64,000 bases of DNA from Bradyrhizobium sp. AS23.2. GTDB lineage: Bacteria > Pseudomonadota > Alphaproteobacteria > Rhizobiales > Xanthobacteraceae. The stretch spans positions 18,477 to 82,476 of the forward strand of contig NZ_LGHM01000115.1 in NCBI RefSeq assembly GCF_001908185.1, given 5' to 3'. The notes beneath the pieces were generated by a model. It was not told the origin of the DNA, searched no databases, and was given only the letters and a program-made list of their open reading frames with translations. The first letter of the stretch is position 1; each line of letters begins with the position of its first letter. Below, piece after piece: positions 16,443 to 25,455 of this stretch. The position numbers and the translations under genes were made by a program.

Positions 16443-17663
16443 CTACACGAAGGCGCTGAGGCCCGTGACCGCCTTGCCCACGATCAGGTTCTGCATCTGA
16501 TAGGTGCCCTCGTAAGAGTAGAGCGCTTCGACGTCGGCGAAGAGCTTGCCGACGTGGTAGTCGGCGACAATGCCATTGCCGCCCAGCAATTCACGACCCC
16601 AAGCCACCGTTTCGCGGGCCTTTGCCGTGCAGAAGGCCTTGGCCAGCGCTGCGTGGTGGTCGCCGAGCTTGCCCTCGTCATCGAGTTGGGCGAGGCGGAG
16701 CATCAAGCATTGGCAGGCGGTGAGGTTGCCGAGCATCTTCGCCAGTAGATCCTGCACGAGTTGGAACGAGGCGATGGGTTTGCCGAACTGGTTTCGGCTC
16801 TGGGTGTAGGCAAGCGTGTTCTCGAACGCGCCCATCTGCGCGCCGGTCGAGGCCCATCCGACCATGTAGCGGGTCATGCGGAGCACGCGGGCGGTATCGC
16901 GGAAGGAGTTGCCGCCCTGCAGCCGGTTGGCTTCGGGGACACGCACGTCCTTCAGCGTGATCTGCCCGTTCTGCACCACCTTGAGCGCGACCTTGTGCTC
17001 GATCTTCTCGACGCTGAAGCCGGGCGAGGACTTGTTCTCGACGATGAAGCCCTTCACCTGGTTGTCGGCGAGGTCGCGCGCCCAGATGATGGAGAGATCG
17101 CACCAGGGCGCGTTGCCGATCCAGCGCTTCTGCCCGTTGAGGATCCACGTGTCGCCCTCGCGCTTGGCGGTCGTGGTGAGGCCGCCGCTGGCAGCGGAGC
17201 CCACCAGCGGCTCGGTTAGGCCAAAGCAGCCGATTTTCTCGAAGCGGGCCATTTGCGGCAGCCAATTCTGCTTCTGCTCCTCCGAACCGTCAAGGTAGAT
17301 CGATCCCATCGCCAGGCCGCTGTGGACGCCGAAGAAGGTGCAGATCGACGGATCGACACGCGCGAGCTCCATTGCAACGAAGCCGAACTGCTTCTGGCTC
17401 CCGCCGGCGCAGCCATAGCCCTCATAGCCAAGCCCGCCGATGCCGAGCTCCTTGAAGGAAGGCAAGAGTTCAAAGGGGAAGGCGTCGTCCGACCAGTATT
17501 TGTTGATGATCGGCTTGACCTTGGTTTCCATATAGGCCCGCACCTTCTTCACGAGCGCAAGCTCGTCGGCCGTCAAGAGCTCGACAAGCTGGTAGAAATC
17601 GCCGTTCGGCACCGGCAGCGCCTTCGGCGCGTCGGGCTTGCGGGCTGCAGTAGCTGTGGCCAT
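16443..17663 (-). CDS. Acyl-CoA dehydrogenase (glutaryl-CoA dehydrogenase-like)
   Basis: The 406-residue flavoenzyme has the FAD and substrate segments CFGLTEPLVGSAASG and NGQKRWIGNAPWCDL, and the C-terminal SYEGTYQMQNLIVGKAVTG with the catalytic glutamate in YEGT. Placement of that glutamate and the N-terminal extension resemble glutaryl-CoA dehydrogenase and related short/branched-chain enzymes. It performs the first oxidation of the acyl-CoA pathway and passes electrons to ETF. The ATG at 17661-17663 has an AAGGAG site; longer readings upstream are not conserved in character. Confidence 0.92.
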   Translation of the reverse strand: MATATAARKPDAPKALPVPNGDFYQLVELLTADELALVKKVRAYMETKVKPIINKYWSDDAFPFELLPSFKELGIGGLGYEGYGCAGGSQKQFGFVAMELARVDPSICTFFGVHSGLAMGSIYLDGSEEQKQNWLPQMARFEKIGCFGLTEPLVGSAASGGLTTTAKREGDTWILNGQKRWIGNAPWCDLSIIWARDLADNQVKGFIVENKSSPGFSVEKIEHKVALKVVQNGQITLKDVRVPEANRLQGGNSFRDTARVLRMTRYMVGWASTGAQMGAFENTLAYTQSRNQFGKPIASFQLVQDLLAKMLGNLTACQCLMLRLAQLDDEGKLGDHHAALAKAFCTAKARETVAWGRELLGGNGIVADYHVGKLFADVEALYSYEGTYQMQNLIVGKAVTGLSAFV

Positions 17664-17854
17664 GTTGGATCTCCTTGGCGCGACGTTTGGAACGTAAGAG
17701 CGAGCGACACGCGGAATGCGTTGTCTGGTGTCGTCAATGAATTTGCCTGCGGCGCCGACTTGATTCTTGAAGCCGGTTGTTATTCCGGGGACGTTTTTGC
17801 CTTGTTGTATTTTGCGGAGGCGGAGCAGCTCGTTGGCTGGGGCACAAACGAAAC

Positions 17855-17882
17855 GGCCCCCAGAGGACTGCTTCCGGAGGCC
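17855..17882 (-). terminator. Imperfect hairpin after the 3-hydroxyacyl-CoA dehydrogenase gene
   Basis: GGCC ends pair around a mismatched stem (GGCCCCCAGAGGA against TTCCGGAGGCC), and on the minus strand the stem is followed by GTTTCGTTT. It lies 28 bases downstream of the dehydrogenase stop, inside a 247-base gap before the acyl-CoA dehydrogenase gene. It may act as an internal terminator or attenuator of the operon. Confidence 0.4.
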
Positions 17883-17910
17883 GCTTGCTGCTTGAGTGGC
17901 TCGTTGAGAC

Positions 17911-18876
17911 CTATGCGACTTTTGCCTTGTTCGCCTTGCCAATCTGGTTGCGCATTTCGATCAGCCCAAGCAGGACCTCATCGCGCTCGGCAGCCAATTC
18001 GTCGACGGAACGCGAGCCGACTTCGGCGTGAACGCCGTCGATTAGCTTTTTCTGAACTTCGGGCGTCAGTTCCGGGTTGCCTAACACCTTCCACCAAGCC
18101 GTCATGGGGCCGGTGAATTGCTTGAAGAAGTGCTCGATGCCGCCCTGGCCGCCGCCGAGATGATTGAGCATCACCTGGCCCAAGATGCCCCAGCGCAGGC
18201 CGGGGCCCCAGCATAGCGCTGTGTCCACGTCGGCGACGCTGACGACGCCTTCAGCGACGAGGTGGTAGACTTCGCGCGCCAGCGCCGCCTGCAGCCGGTT
18301 CGCGACATGGCCGGGAACCTCCTTGTTGAGGCGGACAGTCCGCTTGCCGAGGCTGGTGTAAAACGCGGCGGTACGCTGGATGGTGTCCTCTGCGGTCTTG
18401 GCGCCGCCGACAATCTCCACCAGCGGCACGAGGTGTGGAGGATTGAAGGGATGCCCGATGACGCAGCGCTCGGGGTGCCGTTCGCAGGCCGACTGGATCT
18501 CGCTCATGGTCAGGCCCGACGAGCTGGACGCGATGATCACGTCGGCAGGCAGGAGTTCGTCGAGTTGCCGATAGAGCGTCCGCTTGAAATCGATCTTCTC
18601 CGGGCCGTTCTCCTGCACCAGATCGGCCCCCTTCACGGCATCAACGAGGGCCGCAGTGAAGGTCAGCTTGTTTTGTGTTGCGCCGGGCGCAAGGCCTAAT
18701 CGCTGCAGCGCCGGCCAGGCCGCTGCAACAAAGCGCTTGAGAGCCGCTTCCGCGTCCGGCGCAACGTCGGTCGCCACAACCTCGAGCCCGTTCGCGAGGA
18801 ACAGGGCGGTCCAGCTTGCGCCGATGACGCCCGTCCCGATGATGGCGACGCGGCGAATGGGTTTCGGCTGTGACAT
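17911..18876 (-). CDS. 3-hydroxyacyl-CoA dehydrogenase family protein (single-domain pair, L-carnitine dehydrogenase/lambda-crystallin-like)
   Basis: The 321-residue enzyme has the NAD-binding motif AIIGTGVIGASW at about 11-22, the SSSSGL segment at about 118-123 and the catalytic histidine in CVIGHPFNPPHLVPLVE at about 137-153, followed by EVPGHVANRLQAAL. The C-terminal helical domain contains GPGLRWGILGQ, typical of the short 3-hydroxyacyl/L-carnitine dehydrogenase subgroup. It oxidises a 3-hydroxy acid or acyl-CoA with NAD. The ATG at 18874-18876 follows a GGAGAAGTG site that lies over the end of the upstream propeller gene, with one base between the two genes. Confidence 0.9.
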   Translation of the reverse strand: MSQPKPIRRVAIIGTGVIGASWTALFLANGLEVVATDVAPDAEAALKRFVAAAWPALQRLGLAPGATQNKLTFTAALVDAVKGADLVQENGPEKIDFKRTLYRQLDELLPADVIIASSSSGLTMSEIQSACERHPERCVIGHPFNPPHLVPLVEIVGGAKTAEDTIQRTAAFYTSLGKRTVRLNKEVPGHVANRLQAALAREVYHLVAEGVVSVADVDTALCWGPGLRWGILGQVMLNHLGGGQGGIEHFFKQFTGPMTAWWKVLGNPELTPEVQKKLIDGVHAEVGSRSVDELAAERDEVLLGLIEMRNQIGKANKAKVA

Positions 18877-18877
18877 A

Positions 18878-19807
18878 TCACTTCTCCTTTGCGATTTCGG
18901 CATAGGCGATGCCGGTGAGGTTGCCCTGGGCGTAGAGGAAGTTGCGCTCGGCCGATCCATCGAGCCGGGACGAGTAGAGCGAACCGGCGAAGTCGGTTAC
19001 GAAGATGCGGTCGCCGGGAACGTCGAGCGCAATACCGATCGCTTCCATCAAGTGGCTCAGCACGATCTCGGGCTCGGCAGGCTTGTTGTCGATCGAGGCC
19101 CGGTTGACGGTGTTCCCGCGCGGCGCGTCGCCGCGGTCAGTCCAGTAGAGAAGGCGGTTCTTGAGGTCGAGCTCGAGGTCAATCGGCTCCGGAAGACTGT
19201 CGAAGAATATCTCGATGTCGGAGCGATTGGCGGCCGTTTCGCTCCCTGGAATTTCGAGATTGGCGCGGAAGATGCGGCCGCGACCGGCATTGTCCGGCCC
19301 TTTCTGCGTCCAGTAGATCTTCTTGTGCTTCGGATCGATGGTCAGGCCGACGCACCACTTGGTTTGGTCGCGGCGGTCTGTATCGCCATGGCCCGATTCG
19401 ATCAGGGTCTCCAGCGCGGAGCCGTCGAGATTGGCGCGCATCACGCGCATGCCCTCGCGGTCGCACCAGTAGAGCTTGCCGGCCTTCTTATCGAGGATGA
19501 TCTGTTTGGGCGTAAAAGTCTTGCCTTCTGCGACGATGGTCTTGCGGTTTCCACCATCGAGGTCAGCACGTTCGATCGACCCGTCGTTCAGATTGGGGAC
19601 GCCCATATTGGTCCAGTAGATGTGGCCCGCTTCGACATCGACTGTGATCCCGTCGGGGTGTCGACAGCCGGTCACAATGGTTCTCTTGTTCGAGCCGTCC
19701 ACATTCATCACATGGATGCAGCCCGCGTTCAATTCGAGGACGAAGAGACGAGGGGTGACGGTTGACGCGCGGGAGCTTGGCGCCGACTTCAAGTTGGCTT
19801 CGGGCAT
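18878..19807 (-). CDS. YWTD/LDL-receptor-like beta-propeller protein
   Basis: The 309-residue protein is built of about six repeats with IYWTN, LYWCDREG, IYWTQKG, LLYWTDRGDAPRG and similar blades, the pattern of YWTD propellers. No signal peptide is evident (start MPEANLKSAPSS), so it is probably cytoplasmic. Propellers of this kind often sit beside 3-hydroxyacyl-CoA dehydrogenase genes in this group of bacteria. It leads the acyl-CoA operon, one base ahead of the dehydrogenase. A lactonase-like or ligand-binding role is possible; no catalytic residues can be assigned. Confidence 0.8.
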   Translation of the reverse strand: MPEANLKSAPSSRASTVTPRLFVLELNAGCIHVMNVDGSNKRTIVTGCRHPDGITVDVEAGHIYWTNMGVPNLNDGSIERADLDGGNRKTIVAEGKTFTPKQIILDKKAGKLYWCDREGMRVMRANLDGSALETLIESGHGDTDRRDQTKWCVGLTIDPKHKKIYWTQKGPDNAGRGRIFRANLEIPGSETAANRSDIEIFFDSLPEPIDLELDLKNRLLYWTDRGDAPRGNTVNRASIDNKPAEPEIVLSHLMEAIGIALDVPGDRIFVTDFAGSLYSSRLDGSAERNFLYAQGNLTGIAYAEIAKEK

Positions 19808-19969
19808 ATCTCACCTGGCTGGCTATTGCGCCGGCATGGAACCGACGCGGTTGCCAGCCATAGTGAGCTAAGCGGCTCTTGCTCTCTTGGATGAGATTGC
19901 CACCACCGGAATGGTTTTGCCTTTTCTCAAATCGCAGACTCGCGATCGGCATCACGTGCGGGCGGAACG

Positions 19970-22405
19970 TCACTGCAACATTGTGCTCGCTGCCGGCAGG
20001 CTGAAGGAGAACCGGGCGCCGCCGTGGATGCTGCCGTTGTCAGCCTCGATCCGGCCGCCATGAGCTTCGATGATCGAGCGGCAGATGGATAGTCCCATGC
20101 CCATCCCGCTTTCTTTTGTCGTGAAGAAGCTGTCAAAGACGCGCGACATGTGATCGGGCTCGATTCCCGGGCCGCTGTCTTCAACGCTACAGCGCAATGC
20201 GACGCCGTCGAGCGAGGTTGTCCGCACCGTGATTCGGCGTTCCGCCTCGCTACGCCGCGCCATGGCCTGCATTGCGTTCACGGCGAGATTGACGATGACC
20301 TGATGCAGCAGGGTCCGATCCCCGAGCACAGGCGGGGCGGAAGCAGAGAACACGTGCGAGACATTGACCCCGCGCCACTCAACCTCGTGACGGAGGAACT
20401 GCAGGGCCTCGAGGATGAGCTCATGAGGAGATACGAGAACGCGTTCCGGCGCCCGGCGTGCCGCCATATCGCGGACGCGCGCGATGATCTCGGCAGCTCG
20501 CCTGGCATCGGAAACGCTTCGCCGAGTGAGGTTGCGAACTTCATTCAAGTCCGGCTCTGGCCGGTCGAGCCATCTGAGACTGGCCTGGCAATTGGTCGCG
20601 ATCGCGCCGAGCGGCTGGTTGATCTCGTGGGCTATCGATGCGGTCAATTCGCCAAGTGTCGAGACGCGTGCTGCGTGCGCAAATTCGAACTGCAATCGCT
20701 CCAGCGTCTCTTGCGTCCGGACCAGATCGGTCAGTTCGACAAGGCTGGCGAGCGTCACCCCGAATTCGGTTCGTGCAGTCGTGAGGAGCACATCGATCAG
20801 ACGACCGTCTAGTGTCACGAGCTGCGACTTTTCCTCAAACAGCTCTTCACCGTCGAAGCGGCTCTTCAGGATCCGTCCCATCGTATCGGGTCTTGCCTTG
20901 AAGAAGCGGCCGATAGAACCGAGCAGTTCCTCCTGATTTGTGGCGCCGAACATGTGCACGGTGGCTTCATTGACTTCCTCGGCGACCATGACATCCATTG
21001 CTCGGGTAAGGAATTCAGGATGTCCGGCGAGGTAGTCCGGAAGGTCAGTCACGCCTGTTGCCTTCAGCTCGTCGAACATTTCCATTAGACGCCGGACATC
21101 GAGCTTCCAGAGCGAGATCGGCATGAACTTGAAGAGATGGCGATACCGCAGCTCGCTGTTTTCCAGCGCGTCGTAGGCGATCTTGTGCTGGGTCACGTCC
21201 ATTACTGCGCCGATCAGCCTGAAACGTCCTGGTTCTTCGACAGAAGGGCGCGCGACCACATGCAGGGTCTTCACTGAACCGTCCGGCATCAGCAGCCGAT
21301 GTTCGAAGTCGAGCGGTTCCTCGCGCGCGGCGGCTCGGTTGAGCTCATTCCTCACGAGAAGGCGGTCGTCCGGGTGAACGCGTGCGAGGACGAGGTCGAG
21401 TGTAGGCCGGATCGCTTGACTGTATCCAAATATCCGGAAGCTCTCCTCGGACCAGGTTAGGTCACCGGTGGTCACGTTCCAGCCGAAGCTTCCCGTGTGG
21501 CTCAAGCGCTGGGCCTCGGATAGATAGGCAGCCTGGCTCTTCAAAAGCGCCTCTTCGGTCCGTTTGCGGGTAGTGATGTCGGTATTGCTCTGGAGCGTGC
21601 CGATCGGATTGCCCCTCGCGTCCCGCCGTATGATCCACTTGCTTGCGACGAAGACTTGAGCGCCATCGCGCGTCGTTTGAACGAGTTCACCTTCCCAATG
21701 GCCGGTGCGCTTCGAGATCTCTACGATTTCATCAAGAGGGGCAGGATAAACTGTCTTCAGCAGCCGATGGACGCCGTTGCCGACCGCTTCATCCCGGGTC
21801 CACCCGAACAGGATTTCGGCACCGCGATTCCAATAGGTGATGACGCGATTGGCATCCAGAACCAGAACCGCATCGGGCGTCAGATCCAGAAGAGTGGCTT
21901 GCTCATGCTGGGTTTCGCCGAAGTAACGGGCTCTGCGTACGAGCGTCGTGATCGCAAATGACGTCACCAGGAAGGTGGCAAGTGCCACCATATCCTGGGT
22001 GCTTCCGATCTCGAATGAATAAAGAGGCGCAGTAAAGAAGTAATCCAGGCAGATAACACCGAGAACGGAAAACAGAGCGGATGTAATCATGCCATCCATC
22101 AATGAGAGGAAGACGATAACGAGCAAGTAGACAAGCACCGCAGTGCCTGGGCGATCGAAGGTCTGGAGCTTGATCATTCCCCAGGTCGCAGACGCCATGA
22201 GCACAAATCCGATGCTCCAGAGCTTGGCGAGGTAACGAATGTGCTCATTGAGTGAAGGTTTGGCTGCTGGAATCAGCATGCTGGGCGCGGCCTTGGTGCC
22301 CAGCAGGGCGTTCACGAAATCCGAGATGAAGGTCGTCGGCGCAGGCTTGAGGCCGACGGGCGGCGGCTGTTCGACGATCGTATCGGTCCGTCCAATTTGT
22401 TTCAT
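19970..22405 (-). CDS. Membrane-bound hybrid-input sensor histidine kinase (DUF4118-like TM domain, three PAS)
   Basis: The 811-residue protein has four hydrophobic segments at about 62-165 resembling the DUF4118 domain of KdpD-type sensors, then three PAS-type domains (about 172-290, 300-412 with SGSFGWNVTTGDLTWSEE-like sequence, 420-560), and a FixL/NtrB-type kinase core with the phosphorylated His593 in SIAHEINQP, the N-box VNLAVNAMQAM, and G-boxes DSGPGIE and GMGMGLSICRS. No response regulator is adjacent, so it is an orphan kinase. It lies upstream of a row of AraC regulators on the same strand. One PAS could bind a small ligand or flavin; no heme-binding histidine of the FixL type is obvious. 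Confidence 0.9.
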   Translation of the reverse strand: MKQIGRTDTIVEQPPPVGLKPAPTTFISDFVNALLGTKAAPSMLIPAAKPSLNEHIRYLAKLWSIGFVLMASATWGMIKLQTFDRPGTAVLVYLLVIVFLSLMDGMITSALFSVLGVICLDYFFTAPLYSFEIGSTQDMVALATFLVTSFAITTLVRRARYFGETQHEQATLLDLTPDAVLVLDANRVITYWNRGAEILFGWTRDEAVGNGVHRLLKTVYPAPLDEIVEISKRTGHWEGELVQTTRDGAQVFVASKWIIRRDARGNPIGTLQSNTDITTRKRTEEALLKSQAAYLSEAQRLSHTGSFGWNVTTGDLTWSEESFRIFGYSQAIRPTLDLVLARVHPDDRLLVRNELNRAAAREEPLDFEHRLLMPDGSVKTLHVVARPSVEEPGRFRLIGAVMDVTQHKIAYDALENSELRYRHLFKFMPISLWKLDVRRLMEMFDELKATGVTDLPDYLAGHPEFLTRAMDVMVAEEVNEATVHMFGATNQEELLGSIGRFFKARPDTMGRILKSRFDGEELFEEKSQLVTLDGRLIDVLLTTARTEFGVTLASLVELTDLVRTQETLERLQFEFAHAARVSTLGELTASIAHEINQPLGAIATNCQASLRWLDRPEPDLNEVRNLTRRSVSDARRAAEIIARVRDMAARRAPERVLVSPHELILEALQFLRHEVEWRGVNVSHVFSASAPPVLGDRTLLHQVIVNLAVNAMQAMARRSEAERRITVRTTSLDGVALRCSVEDSGPGIEPDHMSRVFDSFFTTKESGMGMGLSICRSIIEAHGGRIEADNGSIHGGARFSFSLPAASTMLQ

Positions 22406-22478
22406 GGCTTTCGCTCGTCAATACCAAGCGGGACCTCTGGTCAGCGAAGGCGCGCAGCGAAGCAGGCCGGATTGCGTC

Positions 22479-23384
22479 TCATCCGCGCCTCCACGTCTCA
22501 GGATGTCCGCCTATCACGCGGCAAAAAACGCGAACGAGATGATTCTCATTCGCAAATCCACACACCTGCGCGATTTCGCCCAGGCTGCTGTGTGCCTGCT
22601 GCCGCAGGAGCAAGCAGGCATGGTCGATCCGATGTCGCAGCAGCCACCCGTGAGGAGTGAGACCTGTCGTTTGGCGGAAGGCGCGCAGAAAGACACTGGT
22701 GGGCAGCCCGCATTCGGAGGCTAGTTCGGATACGAAGAGTTGCCCGTGGAGATGAGAGCACAACATCTCCTTGGCGCGCCGCTCCTGCCAGGGCGCCAGG
22801 CCCGCGGCGGCGAAGGAGACCGCACGGCTGCCGACGCCGTAGGTCTTCAGTACATGCCCCACCGTCGCAATGGTCAGATGATCGACAAAAACCTGATCGG
22901 CCTCATCGGGCCGTCGAAACGCCGGCAGGAGGGCTGCGCCTAGTCCACTAAGGGCAGCATCCTCGTCGCCAAGGCCGGGTTGATTGGTGAATTCGTCGAC
23001 CCGGCCGCAATCTTCCATGTCAGCGATAACGTCCAGCGCTGCCCGCGGCACGTAGAAGTGCAACGAATGAAATGGACTGATGCTGTTTGCAACGGGGTTT
23101 GAGCGCAGATCATAGATGCAAACGCTGCCCGGCCGCAAATGGCCGCTCCGCACCTGCCGGTCGTCGATGAACAGATCGTGCCTCGGACAGTCGCGGAGTT
23201 GCAAGGTGATCAGGAAAGCATCCTCGCGCGGGATCGGCGACGTCAGTCCGTGATTGACGATGTCGCATTTGATCTCGGTGACCGCGATCTTCGACTTCTG
23301 CAGGGAGCGTGTTACGAAAGCCGGCGCGCGTTCGAGCTGGAATACATTCGCAAGCTGCTCGCCATACGCGCCCTGATCTGTCAC
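22479..23384 (-). CDS. AraC-family regulator, array member 1
   Basis: The 301-residue protein has an N-terminal ligand or dimerisation domain and two C-terminal helix-turn-helix motifs from about residue 200 (ELASECGLPTSVFLRAFRQT and GEIAQVCGFANENHLVRVF). It is a diverged member of a four-gene paralogous set. I place the start at GTG 23382-23384, because a perfect AGGAGGT site lies just upstream and the length then matches its siblings; a TTG at 23414 is the alternative. It has more substitutions in the recognition helices than the other three and may bind a different site. Confidence 0.85.
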   Translation of the reverse strand: MTDQGAYGEQLANVFQLERAPAFVTRSLQKSKIAVTEIKCDIVNHGLTSPIPREDAFLITLQLRDCPRHDLFIDDRQVRSGHLRPGSVCIYDLRSNPVANSISPFHSLHFYVPRAALDVIADMEDCGRVDEFTNQPGLGDEDAALSGLGAALLPAFRRPDEADQVFVDHLTIATVGHVLKTYGVGSRAVSFAAAGLAPWQERRAKEMLCSHLHGQLFVSELASECGLPTSVFLRAFRQTTGLTPHGWLLRHRIDHACLLLRQQAHSSLGEIAQVCGFANENHLVRVFCRVIGGHPETWRRG

Positions 23385-23492
23385 GTGGGACCTCCTGGAT
23401 GATGCAATTCCCAATTTGCACTTGCGGGCCGTGAAACGATTGGCAAATTCGCGCGAATCTTGCCGGTTTCGACCACGAACCGATCGGCGCCA

Positions 23493-24398
23493 TCAATCCA
23501 GATTTCGCCGCCACGCGCCTGGGGTGATGCCGATCAAACGGGTGAAGATCCGGGTAAAATGGCTCTGGTCGCCGAATCCGCTGGTCAAGGCGATCTCGGC
23601 CAGTGAGAAGCGTCTGTCGGACAACAGGCGCTTGGCCTCTTCGACCAGACGTTGCAGGAGCCATTGATGTGGCGCGACGCCGGTCGACTGACGAAACAAC
23701 CGCGCGAAACGGCTTGCCGAGACGCCGCAATCCCTCGCCAAATCGAACAGCGAGACGTCACCACGTAGATTGGCCGCAAGTGTCTCTTCGGCCTGTCTCA
23801 ATTGCCAGGGCGCCAGTCCGCCACGTGATCGTCGAGGTGGAGACACCAGGCCGCCATACGTCTTGGCGACGTGAATGCCGACGGCGAAAGTGACATGATC
23901 GACAAACAGCCGGCTGGCCTGCTCCGGGTTTTCGAAAGATGGGAGCAGGGACGTGGTCAGCGCCCGCATGACGGCGTCATCGACCCCGGCGCCGGGTGCA
24001 TAGCGCAGTTCGTTGATGCGCTTCGCTTCCACGCGGTCGGCAATCAGGTTCAGCGCACCGCGAGGAAAATAGAAGTGAACGCAATGACACGCTTTGTTGA
24101 TTGTGAACTGCGGATTGCGCTTGAGATCGTACAGGGTCGTCTGGCCCGCCCGCAGATGGGCTACGGGGACGGCCCGATCATCCTCAAAATACTCGTGAAC
24201 CGGATAGTCGACCAGTTGATAGCCGATCAAATAGGCGTCTTCACGAACGAGTGGCGCCGAGATCCCATGCTCCGGGGAATCGGAGCGAATCTCGGTGACA
24301 GCGATGTTGGCATTGCGTAGCGAACGTGAAACGAATGCGGTCGCTCTTGCCCGCAACTTCTCGCCAAATCTCTCTCCGTAGCCGCTGCTCTCTTGCAT
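23493..24398 (-). CDS. AraC-family regulator, array member 2
   Basis: A 301-residue regulator whose N-terminus MQESSGYGERFG matches its two neighbours. The N-terminal domain has the block PVHEYFEDDRA and LKRNPQFTINKA, CVHFYFPRGAL; the C-terminal 100 residues hold two helix-turn-helix motifs (DLARDCGVSASRFARLFRQS and AEIALTSGFGDQSHFTRIF). The ATG at 24396-24398 aligns with the siblings; a GTG at 24410 is an alternative without a site. Effector and targets are unknown. The family usually activates a nearby catabolic or stress gene, but no such gene lies beside it here. Confidence 0.88.
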   Translation of the reverse strand: MQESSGYGERFGEKLRARATAFVSRSLRNANIAVTEIRSDSPEHGISAPLVREDAYLIGYQLVDYPVHEYFEDDRAVPVAHLRAGQTTLYDLKRNPQFTINKACHCVHFYFPRGALNLIADRVEAKRINELRYAPGAGVDDAVMRALTTSLLPSFENPEQASRLFVDHVTFAVGIHVAKTYGGLVSPPRRSRGGLAPWQLRQAEETLAANLRGDVSLFDLARDCGVSASRFARLFRQSTGVAPHQWLLQRLVEEAKRLLSDRRFSLAEIALTSGFGDQSHFTRIFTRLIGITPGAWRRNLD

Positions 24399-24516
24399 CC
24401 CAAGTCTCACTTGGTGCGGATATTCTCCTATTGTTCTCGATTGCTGAGCGCCGGGATTGAAGAATATTGCGTGGATTGTCGATTCCGATCACCGAACAGC
24501 CACGGAAGCGTAAACC

Positions 24517-25419
24517 TTAGTCGCACTTGCGGCGCCAGGCGCCCGGGCTGATACCGGCAAGATCGGTAAAGACGCGGGTGAAATGGCTCTGGTCCGCGAA
24601 GCCGCAGGACAAAGCGATTTCTGAAAGGGATAATTTTCGATCGGACAGGAGACGCTTGGCCTGTTGGATGCGGCGCCGCTGGAGCCATTGGTGAGGCGAC
24701 AGGCCGGTGGATTGTCGAAACGCGCGAGAGAAGTGGCTTGCCGAAAGGCCGCAGTCATGCGCGAGATCCGCAAGGGAGACGTCGCCTTCGAGATTGGCCG
24801 CCAGTGTCTCCTCGGCGCGCTTGACCTGCCAGGCGGCTAAGCCGCCGCGTGAGGGCGCCGCCACTGGAAGCGTGCCGCCATAGGTCTTGGCGACATGGAC
24901 GCCAACCGCTAAGGTCACATGTTCGACGAAAAGACGGCTCGCCTGCTCGGGATACTCGAACGCGGGCATGAGGGACATGACCAATGCCCGCATCGTCGGA
25001 TCGTCGATGCCGACGCCGGGTCGGTAGCGCAATTCCTGGATCTGACGGGCCTCGGCTCCGTCCGTAATTAGGTTCAACGCGGTGCGCGGGAAATAGAAGT
25101 GAACGGAATGGAATGGATTATTGATGGTGAATTGCGGGTTGCGCTTCATGTCGTAGATGGTCGTCTGGCCGGCCCTCAGTGAGGTCACCGGAGCCGCTCG
25201 CTCCTCCTCAAACCACTCGTGAACCGGATAATCGACAAGTTGAAGTGCGGCCACAAAGGCATCTTCACGAATTTGCGGTGCTGATGTGCCATGCTCCGGA
25301 TTATCGGAGCGGACTTCCGTGACCGCGATACACGTATTGCGCAGCGAGCGGAAGAACACGGCGGTGCGCGCCCGCAAACGCCTCCCGAATTCATCTCCAT
25401 AAGCACTGCTCTTTTGCAT
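24517..25419 (-). CDS. AraC-family regulator, array member 3
   Basis: A 300-residue paralogue starting MQKSSAYGDEFG, with a GGGAG site 6 bases before the ATG at 25417-25419. The ligand domain shares PVHEWFEEERA, YDMKRNPQFTINNPFHSV and YFPRTALNL with the neighbours. The DNA-binding end has SLADLAHDCGLSASHFSRAF and SEIALSCGFADQSHFTRVF. It is closest to member 4; the segment from about residue 205 to 280 is nearly the same in both, which points to a recent duplication or gene conversion. Confidence 0.88.
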   Translation of the reverse strand: MQKSSAYGDEFGRRLRARTAVFFRSLRNTCIAVTEVRSDNPEHGTSAPQIREDAFVAALQLVDYPVHEWFEEERAAPVTSLRAGQTTIYDMKRNPQFTINNPFHSVHFYFPRTALNLITDGAEARQIQELRYRPGVGIDDPTMRALVMSLMPAFEYPEQASRLFVEHVTLAVGVHVAKTYGGTLPVAAPSRGGLAAWQVKRAEETLAANLEGDVSLADLAHDCGLSASHFSRAFRQSTGLSPHQWLQRRRIQQAKRLLSDRKLSLSEIALSCGFADQSHFTRVFTDLAGISPGAWRRKCD

Positions 25420-25455
25420 AGCGAACTCCCTGGCTTAAGCCGGAAAGCGGCTAAG

